6,211 nucleotides of DNA from Bacilli bacterium (GTDB lineage Bacteria > Bacillota_I > Bacilli_A > RF39 > UBA660): positions 1 to 6,211 of the forward strand of contig JAAWSW010000069.1 of assembly GCA_022801735.1 (NCBI GenBank), in the 5' to 3' direction. Below are positions 1-4,081 of the stretch, one piece after another. The notes below the pieces were generated by a model that was given only the letters and a program-made list of their open reading frames with translations, had not been told where the DNA came from and searched no databases. How positions within the stretch are numbered: position 1 is the stretch's first letter; each line of letters starts with the position of its first letter. The position numbers and the translations under genes are program-made.

Positions 1-599
1 TGGAATATATCTTAATTGATAAAAATTACGAAATAGAAAACGACACCTTAATAATAAATGATCAAAAAATAAAATTATATTTTGCTTCTAAACTATCAAT
101 TATTCAAACATTACTAGCATATAATATAGGAATAAAATGTAATATAAAAGAAACAGAAATAGTAGAAGCAATCAATAATTATAAACCCGTAGAAAATAGA
201 ATTCAAAAAGAGATAGCCTTTGGTCATAATATCATATTTGATGCTGATATTACTACCAATGAAAGAATAAAGCAATTAGCAAATAATTTTTATAATCCAT
301 GTTATCTAGTAATCAGAAAATTTGGTTCAGCAGAGCACAATAATCGTTTTGAAAAAGTTTTAGATAGTTTTGATAAATTTACAAAAGTTTTCGTTTTTGA
401 TGACGTTGAATATTTAAGTATATTAAAAAGTCATAAAAACGTTGAAATAGTAAATAACCATGATTTTATGAAAGACCTAAAAGGACAAATTATTTATCAC
501 TATAGTGGTTATTATCGTTCATTTAGACAATATGACGAAAAGAATTTAATCAATTTAGAAAATACAATTTATAAAATAATGAAAATGGAGGAAGTATGA
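1..599 (+). CDS. Mur ligase-like protein, C-terminal part (5' end outside window)
   Basis: This reading frame is open from the left edge (first full codon at 3) to a TGA at 597-599, giving 198 codons of a larger protein. Around residues 27-70 the pattern (ASKLSIIQTLLAYNIGIK, then NNYKPVENRIQKE) resembles the end of the Mur ligase central domain, where an Ala-rich helix is followed by 'f.pv.gR.e' before the C-terminal domain. The rest (residues 71-198, with FDADITTNERIKQLANNF and LVIRKFGSAEHN) would be the Rossmann-like C-terminal ligase domain. It lacks the clear DSYNANP motif of MurF or the DYAHNP motif of MurE, so the substrate cannot be named. The ATP-binding P-loop would lie in the missing part. 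The stop overlaps the start of the hydrolase gene by four bases (ATGA), so the two are probably co-transcribed and translationally coupled. The Mur assignment is by pattern only; an unrelated protein remains possible. Confidence 0.5.
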   Translation, partial: EYILIDKNYEIENDTLIINDQKIKLYFASKLSIIQTLLAYNIGIKCNIKETEIVEAINNYKPVENRIQKEIAFGHNIIFDADITTNERIKQLANNFYNPCYLVIRKFGSAEHNNRFEKVLDSFDKFTKVFVFDDVEYLSILKSHKNVEIVNNHDFMKDLKGQIIYHYSGYYRSFRQYDEKNLINLENTIYKIMKMEEV

Positions 600-1306
600 A
601 AAAAATATTATTAATTCATGGCTGGAATTATAGAAATTATACTAGCCAAACACAAGAAACAGACGCATGGCACAATAGACAAGAAATGGTAGGCGAATTA
701 GAAAAAGATTATGAGGTATATAAATTAAATTTACCAGGATTTTGCGGACAAGAAGAACCTAAAAAAAGTTGGAATTTAGACAATTATAGCGATTATATAA
801 AAAAATTCTTAGAAGAAAACAATCTAACAGTAGATTATATTTTAGGTTACTCATTTGGGGGAGCCGTTGCTATAACATATTATTTAAAATACGGAAAAGA
901 TGAAAGTATAATTTTAGTTTCACCAGCCATAATTCGTAATAATGATAAATCAAAAAAATTCATAAAAACCCCAAAAGTTTTTGATAAATTAAGAAGTGTA
1001 TTAAGAGACTTCTATTTAATTCATGTAGTAAAAACAAACGAAATGGTTTATGGAACAAAATTTTTAAGAGAAACATATCAAAAAATAGTTAGAGTAGATT
1101 TAAGAGATAAAGTTACTCAAATTCCAAGTGATAAACTATTAATTATCTATGGAAGTGAAGACAAAATGGTAGATCCAGAAAACGTTATAAGTTACTTAAA
1201 CGATGAATATAAAAAAAGAGTTCAAATGATAGAAGGTGGTGGACATAATATTGGAAGTACCCATCCAAAACAACTTGTAAAAACAATAAAAAACAAAATT
1301 AGATAA
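596..1306 (+). CDS. Alpha/beta hydrolase fold protein
   Basis: This is a soluble 236-residue protein of the alpha/beta hydrolase superfamily. Visible elements in order are the first strand with an HG oxyanion motif (LLIHGW, residues 5-10), the LPG loop (46-48), the nucleophile elbow GYSFGG with Ser86 (84-89), the acid strand LLIIYGSEDK with Asp189, and the catalytic His217 in GGGHN. The triad is therefore complete and the enzyme is probably active. The region 112-175 between the elbow and the acid is the cap and is rich in Lys/Arg. There is no signal peptide or membrane segment, so it is cytoplasmic. The start is well set: GGAGG at 587-591 lies four bases before the ATG, inside the end of the preceding Mur-ligase-like gene, and the two genes overlap as ATGA. 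Substrate is unknown; the pairing suggests, but does not prove, a role in cell-wall precursor or ester metabolism. Confidence 0.85.
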   Translation: MKKILLIHGWNYRNYTSQTQETDAWHNRQEMVGELEKDYEVYKLNLPGFCGQEEPKKSWNLDNYSDYIKKFLEENNLTVDYILGYSFGGAVAITYYLKYGKDESIILVSPAIIRNNDKSKKFIKTPKVFDKLRSVLRDFYLIHVVKTNEMVYGTKFLRETYQKIVRVDLRDKVTQIPSDKLLIIYGSEDKMVDPENVISYLNDEYKKRVQMIEGGGHNIGSTHPKQLVKTIKNKIR

Positions 1307-1308
1307 TT

Positions 1309-1338
1309 AAGACTACGAAATATCGTAGTTTTTATTTT
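1309..1338 (+). terminator. Intrinsic terminator after the hydrolase gene
   Basis: The stem ACTACGA (1312-1318) pairs with TCGTAGT (1323-1329) around the loop AATA. It can be lengthened by a G-T and two A-T pairs, and is followed by TTTTATTTT. It begins two bases after the TAA stop and ends the Mur ligase/hydrolase transcript. Confidence 0.8.
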
Positions 1339-1345
1339 AAAATTA

Positions 1346-1354
1346 TGATATAAT
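1346..1354 (+). promoter_or_regulatory. Extended -10 promoter of the pseudopilin gene
   Basis: TGATATAAT gives a consensus TATAAT (1349-1354) preceded by the TGn extension. The position where a -35 box would sit (about 1326-1331) lies inside the preceding terminator and has no TTGACA-like match, as is common for extended -10 promoters. Predicted transcription start is near 1361, giving a leader of about 17 bases with AAGGTG at 1365-1370 as ribosome binding site. Confidence 0.6.
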
Positions 1355-1377
1355 GAAAATAGAGAAGGTGAACAAAC

Positions 1378-1767
1378 ATGAACAATAAAGGTTTTTCATT
1401 AATAGAACTTTTAGCCGTTATTGCTATACTAGGTGTTATTGCCCTTATAACATATCCAATTATTGGTGAAGTTCTTGAAAGTACAGAAAAGAAAACATTT
1501 AAATCAAGTGTAGAAGAACTTATAAATATAACCGAAATAGATTACAGTGAATATACAAGAAATGGCTCAGCCAATTACCTTTATAACGGAAACACTATCA
1601 CTTGTGATATATGTACAAACGATATCAAATATAATGGTGAAATAGAAGAAGGCAAGGGCTCAATTGTTATCAATAATGGCAAAACAATTGCTGTAAATGT
1701 AGAAAGTAAATACTATACAGCAACACTAAACGAAAAAGGAAAAATTGAAATAAATAAAAAAGAATAA
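1378..1767 (+). CDS. Type IV pilin-like (pseudopilin) protein with N-terminal methylation motif
   Basis: The 129-residue precursor opens with a class III signal, MNNKG followed by FSLIELLAVIAILGVIALIT. Cleavage by a prepilin peptidase is expected after Gly5, leaving an N-methylated Phe and the conserved Glu at mature position 5. The hydrophobic helix runs to about residue 28 and is followed by an amphipathic continuation (30-55). The small C-terminal domain (about 56-129) contains a CxxC pair (Cys76, Cys79), which could form a disulfide or bind metal, and ends in short beta-strand-like stretches. Length fits a minor pilin or ComG-type pseudopilin. No prepilin peptidase, assembly ATPase or membrane platform gene is visible, so it is an orphan that would depend on machinery elsewhere. 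The start is supported by AAGGTG seven bases upstream and by its own promoter. Role (DNA uptake, adhesion or secretion) is not determinable here. Confidence 0.88.
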   Translation: MNNKGFSLIELLAVIAILGVIALITYPIIGEVLESTEKKTFKSSVEELINITEIDYSEYTRNGSANYLYNGNTITCDICTNDIKYNGEIEEGKGSIVINNGKTIAVNVESKYYTATLNEKGKIEINKKE

Positions 1768-1779
1768 AAATTATTCTTT
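1745..1779 (-). terminator. AT-rich terminator of the DUF1653 gene, overlapping both stop codons
   Basis: AAAGAATAA (1759-1767) and TTATTCTTT (1771-1779) form a perfect nine-base inverted repeat with a three-base loop. Read on the minus strand the stem is followed by TTTATTTATTTC, a usable U-tract. Read on the plus strand only TTCTTTC follows, so termination of the pseudopilin transcript here is doubtful. Both TAA stops sit in the stem arms. The stem has only one G-C pair per arm, so it is weak. Confidence 0.45.
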
Positions 1780-2013
1780 CACACTCTTAATATCACATAA
1801 TTCAAAACGATACTCTTGATTAACATCAGGGTATTTTTCTTTATCAATTTTAGAAACAAACATATTATAAGGCCTTATATAAAGATTATTATCACCATAC
1901 AGGGCTCTATAAACAACATATTTTTCTAAAGTTTCACTATGTGTTGCAATATCCAAAACCAAATAATAATCACCTTTAAAATGTTTATACACCTTATTAC
2001 ATATAACTTCCAT
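1771..2013 (-). CDS. DUF1653 family protein
   Basis: This 80-residue protein matches the DUF1653 pattern along nearly its whole length: YKHFKGDYYLVLDIATHSET (residues 9-28), then VVYRALYG (33-40), RPYNMF (47-52) and YRFE (68-71). The family is a small single-domain bacterial protein of unknown biochemical function, often about 70-80 residues, so this is a full-length copy. It has no signal peptide or membrane helix. The start is set by GGAGG (plus-strand CCTCC at 2021-2025) seven bases upstream. It is transcribed divergently from spoIIIAH and converges on the pseudopilin gene, with only three bases between the stops. It has its own extended -10 promoter, so it is probably a single-gene unit not tied to the sporulation genes. 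Confidence 0.88.
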   Translation of the reverse strand: MEVICNKVYKHFKGDYYLVLDIATHSETLEKYVVYRALYGDNNLYIRPYNMFVSKIDKEKYPDVNQEYRFELCDIKSVKE

Positions 2014-2031
2014 ATCATAACCTCCATATCA

Positions 2032-2040
2032 ATTATAACA
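2032..2040 (-). promoter_or_regulatory. Extended -10 promoter of the DUF1653 gene
   Basis: On the minus strand the sequence reads TGTTATAAT, a consensus -10 box (2037 down to 2032) with the TGn extension. No convincing -35 box is found 16-18 bases upstream. The predicted transcription start, near 2025, falls on the GGAGG ribosome binding site, which would leave a leader of only about 12 bases. That tightness lowers confidence. Confidence 0.45.
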
Positions 2041-2074
2041 AAATAAAATAAAAATAGGAATAAAATCATTAAGC

Positions 2075-2089
2075 GTTAATATAATTAAC
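2075..2089 (+). promoter_or_regulatory. Dyad over a possible -10 box upstream of spoIIIAH
   Basis: GTTAAT (2075-2080) and ATTAAC (2084-2089) form an inverted repeat with a three-base centre, overlapping a TATAAT at 2080-2085. The TATAAT could be a housekeeping -10 box with a start near 2092, but no TTGACA-like -35 box is present. No clear sigma-E pattern was found either: GAATA at 2058-2062 fits a sigma-G-type -35 but the matching -10 is poor. Promoter identity is unresolved; the symmetry could mark an operator. Confidence 0.3.
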
Positions 2090-2114
2090 TAGGGATGTAC
2101 TAGGAGGGATAATA

Positions 2115-2624
2115 ATGATAAATAAAAGAGGTCTTTGGTTTTTAACACTTTTCAGTTTGATTTTAGTACTTAGTGTATATTACATAACAATGCCAAGTGA
2201 ATTACTAATGACCGCCAATAACGCAAAAACAAAAGAAGTGAGTAAAACAGAAAAAGTATCAAAAACCGAAGAAACAGAAAGCGCAGAACTAGTCGCATTA
2301 AGAGTAGAATCTGAAGAACAACTATTAGATGAAATAACCGAATTAAAAACAGTATTAACAAACGCTAAATCAAGCGCCGAAGAAAAAAATAAAGCATTTG
2401 AAAAAATGCAACAACTCAATCAAAATAGAGGAACTGAAGAGACTCTAGAGAAAAAAATAAAAAAAGAACATAATCTAACCGCATTTGTTAAAATAAACGG
2501 CAGTGATGTATCAGTTGTCGTTGACAGTACTAAACATACAAAAGCACTTGCCAATAAAATAATGCGTACAATTCAATCAGAATTTGATACACATGTAAGT
2601 GTGTCAGTTAAATTTCAAAAATAA
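2115..2624 (+). CDS. spoIIIAH: Stage III sporulation protein AH (SpoIIIAH)
   Basis: SpoIIIAH is a mother-cell membrane protein that binds forespore SpoIIQ across the septal space and forms part of the SpoIIIA-SpoIIQ channel needed during engulfment. The N-terminal segment (LWFLTLFSLILVLSVYYI, residues 7-24) is a single membrane helix nearly identical in pattern to B. subtilis SpoIIIAH. Next comes a charged, Glu/Lys-rich linker with coiled-coil character (about 38-118), then the C-terminal ring-building domain (about 119-169; LTAFVKINGSDVSVVVDSTKHT and VSVSVKFQK). At 169 residues it is shorter than the about 218 of B. subtilis, with the loss mainly in the linker. The linker contains the tandem VSKTEK-VSKTEE (42-53). 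AGGAGG at 2102-2107 sets the start. No spoIIIAA-AG genes precede it, so it lies outside the usual operon; gerE and gerM follow. Confidence 0.88.
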   Translation: MINKRGLWFLTLFSLILVLSVYYITMPSELLMTANNAKTKEVSKTEKVSKTEETESAELVALRVESEEQLLDEITELKTVLTNAKSSAEEKNKAFEKMQQLNQNRGTEETLEKKIKKEHNLTAFVKINGSDVSVVVDSTKHTKALANKIMRTIQSEFDTHVSVSVKFQK

Positions 2625-2646
2625 CTCTCTTTAGTAGAGTTTTTTT
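2623..2646 (+). terminator. Intrinsic terminator after spoIIIAH
   Basis: AACTCT (2623-2628) pairs with AGAGTT (2636-2641) around the seven-base loop CTTTAGT, followed by a run of T to 2646. The stem starts in the TAA stop codon. It should separate spoIIIAH from gerE transcription at least in part. Confidence 0.7.
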
Positions 2647-2647
2647 C

Positions 2648-2660
2648 ATGCCTTAGGCAT
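2648..2660. repeat. Perfect ATGCCT/AGGCAT palindrome upstream of gerE
   Basis: ATGCCT-T-AGGCAT is a perfect dyad of two six-base arms around one base. As RNA it would form a five-pair stem with a TTA loop followed by TTTTC, so it may be a second, backup terminator for spoIIIAH. As DNA it contains CTTAGGC (2652-2658), repeated exactly at 2716-2722, and sits about 45-50 bases before the predicted gerE transcription start, a usual place for an activator site. Confidence 0.5.
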
Positions 2661-2668
2661 TTTCTCTC

Positions 2669-2695
2669 ACTAATAAACACAAGGTGCATAAAATA
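2669..2695 (+). promoter_or_regulatory. Sigma-K-type promoter of gerE
   Basis: AC at 2669-2670, a 16-base spacer, and CATAAAATA at 2687-2695 match the published sigma-K pattern (AC, 16-17 bases, CATAnnnTA) at every fixed position. In B. subtilis gerE is transcribed by sigma-K RNA polymerase in the late mother cell, so the match is expected biologically. Predicted start is near 2702. Whether this organism encodes sigma-K cannot be seen here; sigma-E uses a similar -10 box and is the main alternative. Confidence 0.6.
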
Positions 2696-2713
2696 ATATG
2701 AGTAAATATAATC

Positions 2714-2732
2714 CACTTAGGCTTAGGAAGTG
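2714..2732 (+). repeat. Tandem CTTAGG repeat and small hairpin in the gerE leader
   Basis: CTTAGG occurs twice in tandem (2716-2721, 2722-2727), enclosed by CACTT (2714-2718) and AAGTG (2728-2732), which can pair as a five-base stem. The 3' arm touches the GAGG ribosome binding site of gerE (2732-2735). The repeat unit also occurs in the palindrome at 2648-2660. Both copies contain TAGG, the core of the B. subtilis GerE box (RWWTRGGYNNYY). They lie just downstream of the predicted transcription start, a position suited to repression. Confidence 0.4.
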
Positions 2733-2740
2733 AGGTAAAC

Positions 2741-2947
2741 ATGAAAAAAGGTATTCTAACAAAAAGAGAACGCGAAGTATTTGAATTACTTATCAAAAAT
2801 AAAGCAACAGGCGAAATTGCAGAAGAATTAAAGATAAGTGAAAAAACAGTTCGAAATCATATATCTAATGCAATGCAAAAACTTGGCGTAAAAGGTCGTG
2901 CTGGAGCCGTAGTAGAACTACTAAAACTTGGAGAACTTTCATTGTAA
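2741..2947 (+). CDS. gerE: Sporulation transcription factor GerE (LuxR-type DNA-binding domain)
   Basis: GerE is the last-acting mother-cell regulator of sporulation. In B. subtilis it activates and represses sigma-K-dependent coat genes. This 68-residue protein is a bare LuxR/GerE helix-turn-helix with no receiver or sensor domain. LTKREREVFELL (6-17) is followed by the helix-turn-helix at about 23-45 (TGEIAEELKISEKTVRNHIS) and the C-terminal helix (AMQKLGVKGRAGAVVELL). From residue 6 onward it is nearly the same as B. subtilis GerE as recalled, including KTVRNHISNAMQKLGVKGR. It is shorter than the 74-residue Bacillus protein only at the N-terminus. The start is supported by GAGG five bases upstream; no in-frame upstream start is compatible. 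It lies between spoIIIAH and gerM, with terminators on both sides and a sigma-K-like promoter in front. Confidence 0.93.
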   Translation: MKKGILTKREREVFELLIKNKATGEIAEELKISEKTVRNHISNAMQKLGVKGRAGAVVELLKLGELSL

Positions 2948-2973
2948 AAAGGTTAATAATAAACCTTTTTTTT
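2946..2973 (+). terminator. Intrinsic terminator between gerE and gerM
   Basis: AAAAAGGTT (2946-2954) pairs perfectly with AACCTTTTT (2962-2970) around a seven-base loop, and the T run continues to 2973. The stem begins within the gerE stop codon. Only 24 bases separate its end from the gerM start, so gerM is read either by incomplete termination or from a promoter overlapping this hairpin. Confidence 0.8.
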
Positions 2974-2997
2974 CATATTATTTAAATAGGTGATATC

Positions 2998-3936
2998 ATG
3001 CTAAAAAAAATAAGTATAAGAAAAATAGGTTTAACCACAGCCGCTTTATTCGCATTAACACTAATCTATCTATTGCCCAATAACAAGCAAAAACTAGATG
3101 TGAACTCTGAATTAGAATATGTTGATAGTTCAGTCATTACTAGCCCGATATTTTTAACAGACAAAAATAGTTATGTCGCACTAACTGAAGTAGCAGTTTC
3201 AGCAAACGCACCACTAGATAAAGCAAGAGAATTATTAAATATTTTAACAATAGGTGGCACAGATAGTAAAATACCTAGCGGTTTTAACGCTGTAATTCCA
3301 CCTGATACTACAATTAATAGTATCAATTTAGACGAAGGTATATTAAAAATCGATTTTTCAGAAGATTTATTAGATGTTGATAAAGAATATGAAGAAAAAT
3401 TAATCGAAACAATCGTATATACATTAACTTCAATAGATGGAATCTCAAAAGTAATAATATATGTAGATGGTGATATATTAACCAAACTACCAAAAAGCAA
3501 CATTTACCTGCCAAGTACCTTAGATAGATCATTTGGAATAAATAAACAATATGAATTTACCAGTACAGACAACATAAACGATGTAACTGTTTACTATATT
3601 AACGAAATAAACGACAAATACTATTACGTGCCTGTAACTAAATATTTAAACGATAGTAGAGACAAAATAACCATAATCATAGACGAACTTACCACTAATT
3701 TTAACCATAATAGTAAACTCATGAGTTTCATGAACGAAGAAGCCAAATTAGTCTCTAGTAATATAGAAAATAGAAAAATAAGTCTTGATTTTAATTCATA
3801 TATATTCGATGACGCCACTACAAAAGACGTTTTAGAAGAAGTAATATATACAATTTGTTTATCTGCAAAAGATAATTATGATATAGATGAAGTAGTCTTA
3901 ACCTCAGATAACAAAGAATTTTATAAAACGTCATAA
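2998..3936 (+). CDS. gerM: GerM-like protein with two GerMN domains
   Basis: GerM in B. subtilis is a mother-cell envelope protein that helps assemble the SpoIIIA-SpoIIQ complex and is needed for normal sporulation and germination. This 312-residue protein has one N-terminal membrane helix (about 10-27) and two tandem GerMN-type domains, about 50-165 and 190-308. The first is clearest: IPSGFNAVIPPDTTINSINL, then GILKIDFSEDLL, TLTSIDGISKVIIYVDG. The second repeats the plan more weakly (ITIIIDEL, NRKISLDFNSYIF, VLEEVIYTICLS, DEVVL). B. subtilis GerM is a lipoprotein of about 366 residues; here no cysteine follows the hydrophobic segment, so a lipid anchor is absent and a membrane helix replaces it. 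AGGTGAT at 2988-2994 sets the start. It follows gerE, a neighbourhood also kept in B. subtilis, where ysmB and racE lie between gerE and gerM (recalled, not checked). Confidence 0.82.
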   Translation: MLKKISIRKIGLTTAALFALTLIYLLPNNKQKLDVNSELEYVDSSVITSPIFLTDKNSYVALTEVAVSANAPLDKARELLNILTIGGTDSKIPSGFNAVIPPDTTINSINLDEGILKIDFSEDLLDVDKEYEEKLIETIVYTLTSIDGISKVIIYVDGDILTKLPKSNIYLPSTLDRSFGINKQYEFTSTDNINDVTVYYINEINDKYYYVPVTKYLNDSRDKITIIIDELTTNFNHNSKLMSFMNEEAKLVSSNIENRKISLDFNSYIFDDATTKDVLEEVIYTICLSAKDNYDIDEVVLTSDNKEFYKTS

Positions 3937-3970
3937 AATAGTTAAGTTAAAAAGCACTAGTACAATAAAG

Positions 3971-4007
3971 AAATAGAGAAACCAAAATAGTTTTCTCTAT
4001 TTTATTT
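3971..4007 (+). terminator. Intrinsic terminator after gerM
   Basis: AAATAGAGAAA (3971-3981) pairs perfectly with TTTCTCTATTT (3992-4002) around a ten-base loop, followed by TATTT. It lies 34 bases after the gerM stop and isolates the sporulation block from purA. Confidence 0.8.
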
Positions 4008-4020
4008 GCGCCAAAATCTA

Positions 4021-4049
4021 TTGACACACAAAAAAAGATTATTTATAAT
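4021..4049 (+). promoter_or_regulatory. Consensus housekeeping promoter of purA
   Basis: TTGACA (4021-4026), a 17-base spacer and TATAAT (4044-4049) match the sigma-A consensus at all twelve positions. The predicted start is near 4056, leaving a leader of about 26 bases with an AGGGGGAG ribosome binding site at 4070-4077. No PurR box or riboswitch-sized leader is seen, so expression is probably strong and constitutive. Confidence 0.88.
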
Positions 4050-4081
4050 TAAAAATGTGTTAATAGTACAGGGGGAGTAGT

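Noticed and set aside
2237..2272. Tandem VSKTEK/VSKTEE repeat in SpoIIIAH as a recent DNA duplication
   Set aside because: The two units use different codons for Val, Ser and Thr, so the repeat is visible mainly in protein and is typical of a low-complexity charged linker.
2170..2419. Minus-strand open frames of 63 and 79 codons opposite spoIIIAH
   Set aside because: They lie entirely inside the well-supported SpoIIIAH gene, are low-complexity (runs of Leu/Phe or Ser/Val) and mirror its Glu/Lys-rich linker codons.
2974..2982. CATATTATT as a sigma-E or sigma-K -10 box for gerM
   Set aside because: No fitting -35 box exists outside the gerE terminator stem, and the transcription start would fall on the ribosome binding site.
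3171..3818. Minus-strand open frames opposite gerM
   Set aside because: These are shadows of the AT-rich gerM coding sequence with biased hydrophobic composition and no matching family.
4050..4081. Riboswitch or PurR operator in the purA leader
   Set aside because: The leader is only about 26 bases, with no stable structure and no PurBox-like sequence.
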